DNA of 64,000 nt, from contig CM055101.1 of NCBI GenBank assembly GCA_029204225.1, positions 40,343,961 through 40,407,960 on the forward strand, given 5' to 3'. Within the stretch, counting starts at the first letter, position 1. Every line of letters starts with the position of its first letter. Positions 1 through 10,902 of the stretch are shown in pieces. A program made the position numbers and the translations under genes. The notes under the pieces were generated by a model, which ran no database searches, was not told the DNA's origin, and saw only the letters and a program-made list of their open reading frames with translations. Origin of the DNA: Diphasiastrum complanatum. Taxonomy: Eukaryota; Streptophyta; Lycopodiopsida; Lycopodiales; Lycopodiaceae.

Positions 1-214
1 CCGCAATTCTCCCCTCCGCACCAAGCTGATGCACCTATGGATACATGGTTGGATTCGGACATGGACCAGGGTGGAGCCCCTGAAGTTGAAGAAGAACAGC
101 CAGTTTCACAGGCAGTGCAACCGGATACATCTTCATCAAGGACTACACCATTGTTCAGAAGACCAATCAGCGTCGAGGACTAGATCCAAAGTTTTTTAGC
201 GCAACATGATGGTA
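1..214 (+). pseudogene. Orphan coiled-coil/retroelement-type protein, C-terminal remnant
   Basis: An open frame runs in from the left edge and stops at a TAG at 181-183. Read through that stop, the frame still matches a second, opposite-strand copy at 40,115-40,979. Shared features, in order, are a QFSP segment, an MDT(W) segment, a PLF..(S)I.(I/V)ED segment, then IQ(S/A)FL.QH. In this copy the stop falls directly after the VED triplet, where the other copy has an arginine codon, so it looks like a nonsense mutation. A second in-frame stop follows at about 212-214. I do not recognise the family. Because it is repeated among retroelement debris it is probably encoded by a transposon. Only the C-terminal 70 or so residues are in the window. 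Confidence 0.45.
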
Positions 215-1634
215 GCTAAACGGAAGCACAAAAGGACAACCTTGCGTTTGTAGTCAATGTGCACTTGATTCTTCATCGTTTCAAGAATGGATTGACGCAG
301 TGCATCACATGTACTAGGGCGACCTCAACAGAAGAGCGTATGAAAACTCACTATGAGAAGGATAAATCTTGCTATCAAATTTAGTAAACTCCTAACAAGG
401 GTTTTGGGTTGAAAAGCGGTTGATTTCACGTTATTCTCAACATTTTTTGTTGCTATAAAACATTGTGCAAGGATGCCCCATCACAGATAATTGGCCTATC
501 AATAGTCGGAGACTGTTGCGCATTGAACCCTTTCTCCATAGTTGAGAGGTAAAGAGAAGAGGAGATGGCCGCGACAGTGCACGCACACCGAACTGGGGAG
601 GTGCTGTAGTGGTCCAACGGCTCTAGTGGACATAAGAGCATGAGTCAGTGTGCAGGGGCAAAGATAATCGTCCGATCGAAGACATGATTGATAAACGGAC
701 AGGAGCGGGCCTCAATAATGAAGCTTCGGCCATCGGATGAAGGGCCACTGATAAATTTCCTAGAAAAGGATTTATGAAGATTTGAAGGACATAATTGTTG
801 GATTATTCTCCTACAAATCGACTAATCGACTTTTAGTCTTCATCCAATCGATTATCCAGACCTGTAGTTTTCTTCCTATTTTTACACAGTCTGCAGAACT
901 ACTAAAAAATGGTTCACAGGTGGTTATTGTTGGTTCGGCCACTTTGACCAATTTGAAGACTTCGAACACTTCGGCCACTTTTTCGGCTGTCGCAAAAAAC
1001 AGTTCATTTCTGCAGAGCGGCAATCAACATTCAGTTTTGAATTTATGCCATCGTCTTGTATTAAATATGAGCAAAAGAATGTATGGGAAGTCCTAACTAG
1101 ACGGATGCCAACACATCATGTAAATTGTACAGACCAATATGACCAAGGAATGAAGGCTATCCTATTTTTTGTATGAAACATATTTGAACATTAGAGCTTG
1201 TTACTCTAACTGATGAAATGTTTGTGCAGGTATCAGCACCTAAATACTAGAAATGAAAACTGTAGATCAATGCTAACAGTTTGATGTGCAGATTCTACAA
1301 GTATAATCTAATGATGAACCATTTAAATGGTATGTTATGACACCTAACCTTCTACTTTAAGGGTATGTGTAGGTGCTGAAAGGAGTGCCTGAAGAATGAA
1401 CTAAAAAAGCTTTTGAAAGCTTAAAGATGGTACCATAAGAAGGCTTTTTCTAAAAGTCTATTAAGAAGGCTCAATCGAGTCTATAAAGAATTGGAGAAGA
1501 AACCAAAGGATTGATCACCCTTTGTGTCACATTCTACTATGATTGGGAATGGGTAATCCCTAGAAAAAATGGCCTAGGAATTGATGAAAATTATGCAGGA
1601 AAAATGGACATATACAAGCCTTCCCCATTTTATG
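215..1634. other. AT-rich stretch without a supported gene
   Basis: Short open frames occur on both strands but none shows a recognisable domain, codon bias or homology to other parts of the window. I see nothing that can be annotated here. It is probably decayed repeat sequence. Confidence 0.4.
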
Positions 1635-1741
1635 AAAACACTTGGGGGTGAATCCCAATGTTGTAAACCAAGAAAGATACAACTTAAAAGTGACTAACAT
1701 TAAAATGGTTTACAACATTGGGATTCACCCCCAAGTGTTTT
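1635..1741. repeat. Perfect 36-bp inverted repeat (hairpin)
   Basis: Arms at 1635-1670 and 1706-1741 are exact reverse complements with a 35-bp spacer. The outer end begins AAAACACTTGGGGG and the arms meet at ...GTAAACCA/TGGTTTAC.... No coding frame crosses it. Possible explanations are a short foldback or MITE-type element, or a small-RNA precursor; perfect arms imply a recent origin or selection on pairing. Confidence 0.85.
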
Positions 1742-2132
1742 TGCTAAGCTACCTACCTTCCATACTTATCAATATGTAACTTACCTACCTTGTCATATGG
1801 CTTGTAAGTCATAAGACACCTAAGGAAATGCGCCCTCCTACTCCTCCCCTTTTTGCATTAACAAGTTGATAAAACCCCTCTCACATCTATACACCTCACC
1901 CTCTCACTTTACTTCTCCTAGAGTCTCCCTTCCACCTCTCACACTTGTTTTGGACACATCATCCACTCCCTCAAGCCTATCCCTTCCCTATAAAGGAGAA
2001 ACTCGCCCCTCTCCCTCATTATTCATCTCTTTTTCTCTTGTTCTTCTTTCTATGTGTACAGGTGCTAGGAAGGAAGCTTGGAGCTATGGCATAAGGAGGA
2101 TTTACCAAGCTTGGATTGGAACCCTTTTCGGA

Positions 2133-2134
<2 letters not shown>

Positions 2135-2186
<52 letters not shown>
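2135..2186. repeat. (TC)n microsatellite
   Basis: About 25 uninterrupted TC dinucleotides. It lies downstream of a TATAAAGG sequence (about 1989-1996) and upstream of the 52/72-bp tandem array. Confidence 0.95.
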
Positions 2187-2190
<4 letters not shown>

Positions 2191-2217
2191 GTACATACCA
2201 TTCCTTGCCTAATATCC

Positions 2218-2476
2218 ATGCATGTCAGATTTGAAGCTTGCATGTCACACCATCCATAGCCTAAAGTCCATGCATGTCAGATTTAAAGCTTGCATGTCAG
2301 ATTTGAAGCCTGCATGTCACACCATCCATAGCCTAATGTCCATGCATGTCAGATTTAAAGCTTGCATGTCAGATTTGAAGCTTGCATGTCACACCATCCA
2401 TTGCCTAATGTCCATGCATGTCAGACTTGACTCTTGCATGCCATGCCATCCATTGCTTAATGACTATGCATGCTCC
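2218..2476. repeat. Nested tandem repeat, 52/72-bp units
   Basis: About four units begin CATGCATGTCAGA.TT and end CATCCAT(A/T)GC.TAATGTC. The two middle units are about 72 bp because they hold an extra 20-bp internal copy of the AGATTTGAAGCTTGCATGTC segment; the outer units are about 52 bp. An 89-residue frame reads through the array, but it is simply the repeat translated, so I do not call a gene. Confidence 0.85.
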
Positions 2477-3177
2477 ATTCTTGATCATTAAGTTTTCGCA
2501 TGTCATAAGAAACCACTTTCCTTTTTATGAGATTCTTTAAGATCCAAAATTTGTTAACATTTGGATGATGTAAAGATTCGAGAATCCATCTACCCAAACC
2601 ATTGTATATGTATTTGGCCTTGGGCCATTTGATCTTGCATAATTTAAAAAGAAAAATCCTTCGAGGCGGGGGTGGGGGTCCCCATCTTGACCCCTCAGCA
2701 AGTCTCATGAATGAATGCTTTTGTGATTGATTGATAAAATTACTTTGTTAAGCTTTGAGTTCTTTTCGGATTTGTTCATCAGTGTTTTGTTGATTTGTTT
2801 CTTTTAAGACACACTTCGAGTTCACAGTTTGGTATTTTTCTTTCTTTGTGAAATTGTTGTGAAGGTTTTGTTTGTTCATACTTAAAGCCAATGCCAATTC
2901 ATAGGACTTTGTATGTTTACTTTCGAATAGACTTCCCTTCCGCTCGAATTTCTTTTTTTCTCCAAGATCTCTTTAATACTAGAGCTAATAGACTCCATTT
3001 GGGGGATCCTCGAGAATTGGATCTCCAACTTCCTTTCTATTTTAGAGACAATACTTTGCGAATGCGAGCTTCTATCTTTCTTTTTGGAGAATGGCATTTC
3101 TCTGAATCACAAGTCTATTCGTACTTTTTCTCTTGAGTTTGTGTATTTCAGGTGATTACCAAAAACTCCAATCCAAG

Positions 3178-3970
3178 ATGGAAAGCTCCTCACGAGGCTC
3201 TTCAAGCTCCTCTTCATCAATGTCGTCATCACCTCATGTTTCCTCTAAGTCAACTTCCTCTTCTCGATCTAGGAAAAGGAGGTTTGCTAAGATTGATAAT
3301 AAACTTTTCAAGTTTTCTAAGTTTGATGGAGATGCTAGCAATGTAGAGAGTTTGCTTGCTTGGATTCGAAATCTTGATACTTTCTTTGAGAAAAGTAGAT
3401 ACTCTAATCATTCCAAGATTCGATTTGCAACATTAAATCTAGATAAGTATGCATCACTATGGTGGGCAACTATAAAAACAAATCACGAAGTTGCATCTAC
3501 ATGGCACAACTTTAAAAAACAAATTAAAGCCCACTTTTTTCCAAAAGAATATAAGAAAGATACTTAGTCTCTTGGGATATCTTTAGACAAAAGCAAAATG
3601 AGAAAGTAGTTGAGTATGTTAAGAGATTTTGAGAGTTGCTTTTGGAAGTTCAGACTTTGCATTCCATTTCCAAGAAAAAACAGAAAAGGAAGTTCTATTC
3701 GGGTTTGCTTAGAAGTATACAATATGGCTTAGATCTAGTACAAGCTGATACTTTAGAACAAGTCATGTACTATGCTACCAGGATTGAGCTTCAGGATAAT
3801 CATCGAAACGGAGGTGGAAACAAAAGAAAAAGACCTCCCGCAACTCAAAACCCAAAAGAAAAGACTCAACATCTGTCCAAAGAACAAATGTAGGTCTATC
3901 TCAAGGAAGGAAGATGCTTCAAGTGTGGGGAAAAGGGATACCTTTTCTTCAAATGCCCCCTCAAAGATGC
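3178..3970 (+). pseudogene. Ty3/gypsy gag (decayed)
   Basis: The capsid-like frame starts at the ATG at 3178 with a Ser-rich head, followed by KFSKFDGDA...W...(L/I)..FF, the usual gypsy gag capsid opening, and a WW (about 3460) before the H.F..E region. The frame is broken by a stop at 3565-3567 and shifts once before resuming to about 3893. A CCHC zinc knuckle is readable at 3915-3956 as C-x2-C-x4-Y-x4-C, with the histidine replaced by tyrosine. The product would be the nucleocapsid/capsid polyprotein that packages element RNA. With these breaks it cannot be functional. Confidence 0.8.
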
Positions 3971-5318
3971 CAAAGCTTCAAGTGCAGACAAAGGAAAGCA
4001 GTTGGCCGTATAAAGCATTGAAGATACTCAAACTCATGACCTTCTTAGAACATGGGGACAAGTCCATAACAAAACCTGCCCAATACTCTTTGATGTAGGC
4101 TCCTCTCACAACTTCATCTCTTTTAAGCTTGCACAAGAGATAGGAGTTGGTTCTTTTCCGAATCTATGCTTAAAGCTAAAGGTGCTTTTATTAATGGTGA
4201 TGCAACCATTTATCCTGTAATTGAAAAACTTAAGCTCCAAATCTCTGACTACTATGAACCTACAGAATTCATAGTAGGTCCTTTGTAGGGAGTAGATGTA
4301 ATCTTAGGCATGCCTTGGCACAAAATGCACAATCCTCTGGTGGACTACAATAAGCATTTGATTTCATGGAAGCATAAAGATAAAGACATTAGTGTGCATG
4401 CAGGACAAAGTGGCGAAACAATTCCTTGGGTAAGCCATATTCAAGTACCAAAAGTACTAAAGAAAGCAGTATTTTCTTATTTATTGTTTGTTCAAAGTAC
4501 GGATAAAGCTGTTGATGGAAATGCACATTCTTTGGACAAAAGTAGAAAAGACTTTTTATTAAAGTATTCTTCTTATTTTTCTAATGAGCTACCAGAGTCC
4601 TTACCCCCTGAAAGACCTGAAGATTATACGATATACATTATTCCTAGAAGTTCCATACCAAGACCTCCCTATAGGGTAAGCCATTCTCAACAAGAAAAAA
4701 TTTCTAGAGAAAGACTAGTAATTCCCCCTATTGCTCTCTTGTACTTTTGGTACAAAAGAAAGATGGGAGTTTTAGGATGTGTGTGGACTATCGTGCTCTT
4801 AACAAGATTACAGTTAAGAACCGTTTTCCTATTCCAAGAATAGATGATGATTATATATAGGATAAATGGATCTTGTATCTTTAGTAGAATTGATTTAACA
4901 AGTGGATACCACCAAATCCGAGTAGCACCTGAAGATGTCCATAAAACTGCTTTCAGGACTAACTATGGCCTTTATGAATATTTAGTGATACCATTTGGTC
5001 TTAGTAATGCTCCCGCAACATTCAATAGAATGATGAAACGAGTGTTTTGACCCCATAGACATTTGTAAACATTCTTTGATGATATCTTAGTCTTCAGTGC
5101 AAATGAAGAAGAACATGAAAGACATCTTGATATCGTCTTTAGAACCCTACAAGAAAACTCACTTCTCATAAAAGAAAAGAATTCTTTCTAGAAAGGATAA
5201 ACTTTCTAGGACATATGATTTCTAAGGAAGGAATCCAAATGGACCCTTCAAAGATTAAAGCCATACAAGACTGGCCTAAACCAATAAATCTTCATCAAGT
5301 TCGGTCTTTCTTAGGATT
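3971..5318 (+). pseudogene. Ty3/gypsy protease and reverse transcriptase (decayed)
   Basis: The protease is recognisable around 4094-4150 as F-D-V-G-S-S-H-N-F-I-S; the normal catalytic triad is D-T/S-G, so the second residue is altered. After frame breaks the reverse transcriptase follows: IP.PPYR (about 4660), QKKDGS-like and CVDYRALN-like segments near 4745-4800 split over frames, SRIDL.SGYHQIR (about 4883-4922), FRTNYG.YE...PFGL.NAPATF (4955-5025), and an F-F-D-D-I-L-V-F-S box near 5070-5100 in the position of the Y/F-x-D-D active site. The next stretch to 5318 is the thumb/connection with several stops. Order and motifs are those of Ty3/gypsy pol. Confidence 0.85.
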
Positions 5319-6065
5319 ATGTTCCTATTTATTTGCCATTTTGCTCATATAGCCTCACCACTACATGAACTCACTAAGAAGAGGGTAAAATTCCATTGGT
5401 ATAAGAAAGAGCAGAATGCCTTTGATTCTTTAAAGCATGCCCTTACCATAGGACCCGTCCTTATCATTCCCAACCTTCGTAAGCCTTTCTTTGTGGAAGT
5501 AGATGCAAGTCTTGACTGTATTGGGACAGTCTTAAACCAAGAAGGTCATGATGTAGCCTTTGAAATTAGACGACTTCAAGGGGCAGAAGTACAGTATGAT
5601 ATATATGAAAAGGAACTCTTGGCCATTATTCATGCCCTTAAGTTATGGAAGCATTATCTTCTAGGAAATGATTTCCTAGTCAAAACAGATCATCAAAGCC
5701 TTAGGTATTTTCTCACCCAACAATTAATTCGAGAAAAACATCTAAAATGGGCTAACTACTTGAGTACCTTCCATTTTCAGTCACTTCATCATCTAGGAAA
5801 GAATAACAAGGTCGCCGATGCATTATCAAGAATCCCCAAGGTCAACCATATTTCCCTAGCATATCATGAAGATTTCCTGCCTATGAAAAGCATGTATGCT
5901 AGTGATTCAGACTTCCAGCATATCTATGAAATACTTGAAAGAAATCAAAGTCATAAAGACTATGTTTTGAAAGAAGGTTATTTATTCAAAGAAGATAAGC
6001 TATGTATTCCTATAGCATTTAGAACCAAGATCCTTCAAGAAACCCATAGTCCACCCTATGCATGA
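5319..6065 (+). pseudogene. Ty3/gypsy RNase H and connection domain
   Basis: This is the longest intact frame of the element (248 residues). It reads PVL..PN...PF.VE.DAS, the first RNase H aspartate region, then YEKELLAI.HALK.W.HYL, KTDH.SL.Y, LKWA.YLS.F.F, and K.NKVADALSR, which marks the end of the gypsy RNase H. It degrades element RNA in the RNA:DNA hybrid. After that comes the connection into the integrase zinc-binding region, ending at a stop at about 6063-6065. Confidence 0.88.
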
Positions 6066-6929
6066 CATAGGGGAATACATTCACTCTAGAAGCTTTGAAG
6101 AGATTCTTTTATTGGCCTACCATGCATGCATCGAGACACAAGGCATTTTATAAATGCATGTCTAGTATGTCAACATGATAAGGATGAGCGAGGATTAAAA
6201 ACTCCAGAACTACTTCATCCCTTGCCTATTCTTGAATCTCCTTGGGAACATATTACCATGGATTTGTCTCTGGGTTTTCTAAAACCAAAAATGAAAATGA
6301 GATGATATGGACTGTCATTGATAGATTTAGCAAACAAGCTCATTTGATTCCCTATAAGAAAAAAGCTAAAAGGACCTGAAGCTGCTCATTTTTTTATTCG
6401 TCATATTTTTAGGCTTCATGGACTACCCAAGAGTATAGAATCTGATCGGGATACAAGATTCACTAGCAATTTTTGGAGAGCCCTTTTTGATAACTTGGGA
6501 ACAACTCTAAAATTTTCTTCTTCCTTTCACCCCCAAACAGATGGTCAAAATGAGATTACTAATCAAACTATCATAGACTTGTTGAAAAGCTATGGAAGTG
6601 ATCAAAAGACTCAATGGGAATACTATCTCCCTATTCTAGAATTTGCTTACAATAACACAGTTCATTCTTCTACTGGTAAAGCACCTTTTGAAGTAGTGTA
6701 CAGAAAACCTATTGTACCTCCTGTATTAAGTACTAAAGAAAAGATTTTTGCCTCAGATGAATTTGTGCAGGATTATCAAGACCTTACGATGCAAATAGAG
6801 AACTGTAGTCTCCAAATTCTTCACTCTAGACCTAGCATGACATGTCATTTCAAAGTTAAGGTTCCATCTAGAATACTTTTAGAATTCAATAACTCAAGAT
6901 CTGATCTAGAATATCTTAAGATTTATTGA
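6066..6929 (+). pseudogene. Ty3/gypsy integrase (decayed)
   Basis: A zinc-binding C..C pair (ACLVCQ.DK) is seen near 6160. The catalytic core follows: W..(I)TMDLS (first Asp, about 6260), ESDRDTRFTS.FW (second Asp, about 6441-6475), and HPQTDGQNE..NQT (the Glu, about 6530-6570), then LP..EFAYN...HSSTG..PFE...., typical of the gypsy integrase C-terminal half. Frameshifts separate the zinc finger, the first Asp region and the 6495-6929 frame. No chromodomain is seen before the frame dies at 6929. I found no matching LTR on either side. Confidence 0.85.
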
Positions 6930-7139
6930 ACTTCATTACGTGAAGCCCTTGGCTTTTAGTTACTCCAATTCTCCAACTCCAACTGAGTTTTACAGGATAA
7001 TTTTATTTTCAAAGGAAAATAATTAGAACCAAAAGTTCCTATGTATCAACCACCCACTACATGAGTTACAAAATGGCTTATAATGGTTGTGACTTACAAT
7101 CAATACAATTTAGTCACAATATCAACAGATAATGATATC

Positions 7140-7460
7140 TTGTAGACTCGTCCAACTAACTCAGACGCTTTCACTATAGTCTTTAAAAGAATAACCATAG
7201 CCAATTTTAGTTAATTGGTCAACTATGACCCAAATTGCACTATTCTTGTTTATTCATATCCGGTAAATCGACTACACCGTCCCATGAGATACTATCCCAC
7301 CACTTAGTAGGAATATCCAACAGATGCAACTGTCCAGCGGCCGTAAGCGTTCCGCTTAATCCAGTGGTATTGATAATAGTTCAACACATAAGATTCTACA
7401 AAAGGCTTTAATTTTGGCCAAAAGAAGTCCCTTTGTAACAAATCTATACGCCACATGAGA
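7140..7460 (-). pseudogene. Minus-strand Ty3/gypsy integrase fragment
   Basis: The reverse strand here aligns in order with the chromovirus integrase at 29,880-30,060: the KL.PFVESYV segment, the region with LH.LDIP..W, then SMDFV and the DRLTK-like segment. All occur with many indels and stops. This is an isolated scrap of a different copy, in opposite orientation to the adjacent 3.2-6.9 kb element. Confidence 0.55.
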
Positions 7461-8690
7461 AATTGTCATGAGACACTTCTCAACAATATGTCTATGTTTC
7501 TTGACTAGTTTGTGCATGCAAATAAACTCAGTCCAATGAACTCATAGTGGATCCACATGATTAAGAATTTGTGCAAAAAACACATGATGCCACTATGAAT
7601 CACTAATAGCATATCTCCACAGGTCACACCCAATCTGTATATATTATATGCCTAACTGAGAATCATGTAACCCAGTTATCCTAAGAGAGTATAACTCTCA
7701 AAGAGTGCTATTTCATTGAATAACAAAGCGAAATCTTAGTCGGAGATTTTTTCCAAAAGAATATATTATTAACCGAGAATTTCTTCCTTTGCATCAACTC
7801 TTAGTTCTCACGAAAATCAAGTTGATCAAAACCAGCAAACAACCATCTAAACAACCCTTTCTTGTAATAGAACCACCTAGTCCAGATACTAAGCAATCAG
7901 ATTCATAATAAGTGAGTTTCTATCCATCAGTGATTTCTATCCTCCAAGAAGACCATCCACTTTCCGACCAATCATTCCAAAAAAATCAATCGATTTAATT
8001 GAAACCACAACTACTTCAAAGATTTAATCAAAATCTCAAGATTCGATAAGTGATTCAAATAACTTTAGAGTCCCATTTATCGGTATTATACCAAGTTTTT
8101 AGGAATTACTAAATTCCCACTCATATATACTTTCACCCTTTTTTGAATCTTTTCAGTCACTAGAAAGAATTTTAGGTCATGCCATAACATCCCGTTAAGT
8201 TGACAGATTTAAAAATTGGAAAGCACGAATGGAAAATCAAGATCCAATCAGAACAAATTTGATTAGATTGATTCTACTCAAATTTTTTATTCTAAAAAGA
8301 GTTTATGATTCTATTGATATCATTTTTTCTTCATTCATTTGGACTTTAATTTTTTATTTTAAAGTTTTTGCCCTTTTTGACCAGTACCTTTGTCAAATTT
8401 TTGTGAAATCTTGGACCCTAGTCACCAATTCACGATTGCCCACTTAGCAATCAAAAAATAGATAATTACTTCAGGCCCAAAACAACAACGTAAGCCAACT
8501 GAAATTCCACAGAGAATTTAGCCTTTTTGCCTGTCTCCAAGGGATGTCCGTCACCCAAAGGAAGCTATCCCTTCTAGAAACAAAAGGACCAAAAAATTTG
8601 TTTTCTGTCTGGGACTCATACTAGCACACAAATTGCACCTAGTTAATAAGTTGTTCATTACTTTAGTGGAATTTCAACGGTCCGTCTGCA
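7461..8690. other. AT-rich sequence, no supported gene
   Basis: No conserved frame, LTR end, or RNA gene could be supported. It probably represents decayed retroelement DNA. Confidence 0.35.
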
Positions 8691-8739
8691 ACTATGGAGA
8701 CCCAACGTTTGGGAGACCCAACTCAAGGAAACTCAAGGA

Positions 8740-9181
8740 GACCCAACGTTGGGCGAGCTGCAAGGATGACAACAAGTCCATTACTGGAGGATGTACAATA
8801 GCGTGCGGAACTGCAGTCAGCTGGATATGCAAAAAACAAATTCTGGTAGCTCAATCCTCTTGCGAAGCTGAGTATGTCACAGCTTCAAAAGTGGCGAATG
8901 AGGTAGTGTGGCTGTGGATGATGTTGGAGGCAATCGATGATGATGGACTCCCAGAGTGCCATCTATCTGTCCCAGGATCCTGTCTTCCATTCAAAGACGA
9001 AGCACATTCCTCTGAAGTACCATCACATTCGAGATTTGATCTCAAAAGCCCCAGGTCCAGTTCATAAAATCAGAAAGTATGACTGTAGATCTCCTCACGA
9101 AACCACTCTACAAGCCACTCTTTACCAAGCAAAGAGAGGCAATTGGATTAAACGAACAAAGCTGCAAGGTTCAAGAGGGAG
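8740..9181 (+). pseudogene. Ty1/copia family A RNase H and 3' pol end
   Basis: The frame reads W.SCKDDNKS.TGG (RNase H entry), AVSW.CKKQ..VAQSSCEAEYV (copia RNase H motif), then LLTKPL.KPLF.KQR, the usual copia pol tail. It nearly duplicates the longer copy at 34,483-34,969 on the other strand, with small indels that shift the frame around 8,940-9,080. It ends at a polypurine tract (9171-9181) immediately before a TG-starting LTR. Upstream, 8690-8755 holds a short scrambled duplication of GAGACCCAAC, suggesting a deletion scar. Confidence 0.85.
9171..9181 (+). other. Polypurine tract of copia A
   Basis: The purine-rich TTCAAGAGGGAG immediately precedes the TGTC start of the LTR. It is where plus-strand DNA synthesis is primed. 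The same tract precedes the inverted copy at 34,483-34,493. Confidence 0.8.
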
Positions 9182-9955
9182 TGTCAAAAATGATGAACTC
9201 CTGCAACTTTGTCGCAACACGAACAAGACACGAAGGTCAAACGAGAACAATTCGCGACAGTCAACGTGTCTTTGACTCGAAGCACGAACGATTCGCGAAT
9301 CAATAGCGAATCGTAAACACACCTCCAAGACCGCGAAACGAAAAGAACAAAACAAATGAAGAGAAATACTTCGCGCTACCAACTGGCAGCTCAACGGGCT
9401 TCATGCCCATCTGAAATGAATACAATGACGAAGACTAACTAACTATTTGATTAGCGTTAACTAGTCTTGTGATTCTACGTTTTAGCTATCTTGTAAACTC
9501 CACATAGTGGAGGTATAAACGATCCTCTCTAGATCATAACAATAAAAAAATAAAATAAAATAAAAGAGAGATAGTGGATACAGAGATTTGTAAGAAACAG
9601 AGAGAGACGTAGCGAATAGAGTAAAAAAAGCAAAAATACTATAGTTGTGCATGAAAGTCTGCCAACGAGCAGAACACAACGAAAGAGCAGAGAGTCAATC
9701 CGCCAACAAGCGAGACACTGACGATCTTGCTCTAAAACCAAACTGACAATATAGTCGTTCTATTTTGTGTATCTCTTGGCCTTGTACTGTGTCTCTTGAT
9801 TGCTAGAATAAAATATGTTCTTTGATGCGTAGTCGAGTGTCTGGGATCCCGTAAGAGCTTCCGCACGAAAAGAAAATTCAAAGATAGAAAATTGTTTGCG
9901 AATCAGAATAGAGGATGAACACGAAAAATAACAAAGAAAAAGCGCTTTCGCGACA
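9182..9955 (+). repeat. LTR of copia family A (774 bp)
   Basis: It begins TGTCAAAAATGATG after a polypurine tract and ends ...TTTCGCGACA directly before a tRNA-iMet type primer-binding site, so the termini are TGTC...GACA. A near-identical inverted copy occupies 33,705-34,482. Here the single LTR has pol 3' sequence on its left and PBS plus gag on its right, so it serves at once as 3' LTR of one internal region and 5' LTR of another. Confidence 0.9.
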
Positions 9956-9967
9956 TGGTATCAGAGC
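9956..9967 (+). other. Primer-binding site (initiator Met tRNA type)
   Basis: TGGTATCAGAGC abuts the LTR end at 9955. It matches the 3' end complement of plant initiator methionine tRNA, the standard primer of copia elements. Confidence 0.92.
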
Positions 9968-10020
9968 AGCCAGGTTATCGCTACTGATATCCCAGCAGTG
10001 ATTCTTCCAGACAACACAAT

Positions 10021-10436
10021 ATGGCTATGACAATCCAGACCAGAGTAGCAATCAGTCTTGATGGTGCAAATTATAGAATCTGGAAATTCAAAATCAAAAC
10101 ACTCTTGAAGGGCGAAGGCATCTGGTCGGTGACTGAGCTCTCAGAGGTGCAGCCCCTAGAGGGAGACCCGAGGAGAGCTGAATGGATCAAAAAGGATGAG
10201 CACGCAATGGCGATCATCATTTTGTCCATAAATGAAGATCTACTCATGCAGATTGAAGACTACGAAAGAAGCAGCCATGCAGTGTGGGAAAGATTAAAGC
10301 AGAAGTATGAAGTGAGGACTGCAGCTTCAGTCATGCACCTTCACAATCAGCTGCAATCCATACGGTGGGATGGCAACTAGTTAGATCAACACGTTGAGAA
10401 GATCAGAACGATCTTCGCTCAACTTGTTGTTTCTGG
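10021..10436 (+). pseudogene. Ty1/copia family A gag N-terminal half
   Basis: ATG at 10,021 opens a 119-residue frame containing LDGANYR.WKFK..TLL, W.KKDE.A...I..SI..DLL, and A..VW..L...Y, the arrangement of copia capsid (UBN2/DUF4219-type) proteins. A TAG at 10,378-10,380 interrupts it, after which the frame continues as LDQHVEKIR.IFAQL to about 10,436. It then joins integrase sequence directly, so the gag C-terminus, zinc knuckle, protease and most of integrase are deleted. Confidence 0.85.
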
Positions 10437-10902
10437 GCCGAGGCAATAGCTGCAGCTGTACACCTGCAGAACAAATCTACAACAAAACACCATATGAAAT
10501 GTGGACAAGCAGAAAGCTTGATATGTCATACATACGAGTGTTTAGATGTGCATCATACAAGCACATTCCAAAGGAAAAGAGAAACAAGCTCGATGACAAA
10601 TCCGAACAAACAATCATGGTTGACTACTCGACTGGTTGGTTCAAGAAGGTGTATCTCTGACATGAGATGAGTTGGATGTTCAAAATATTAGGGGTTACCT
10701 AGTTGAAGCAACCATCTTTTGTCAATGCAAAACCTTCAACTCACAATACTCCCAATGTTCACTCCACACTAACTGGTTCCCCATGAGCCTAAATTTGCCA
10801 GCACATATACATCAACCAAATGAGCCAAACCAAGAGGAGGTGAATATTATTGAAAACTCTGATGTAGTGAAGCAAGAGACCCTTATGCATGACCATTTCT
10901 AA
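10437..10902 (+). pseudogene. Ty1/copia family A integrase C-terminal remnant
   Basis: Immediately after the gag break comes a WAEA(I)...-like segment, then KTPYE.W..RK.....RVF.C..Y.H.PKEKR.KLDDKSE, the conserved copia integrase tail, ending in Y.TGW.KK. From 10,660 on the frame has only weak similarity to the region before the RT. The gag-to-integrase junction near 10,440 marks an internal deletion of more than 1 kb relative to a normal copia element (size inferred from family layout). Confidence 0.8.

Noticed and set aside
2019-2243. ORFs through the TC tract
   Set aside because: Translation of a microsatellite, no conserved residues.
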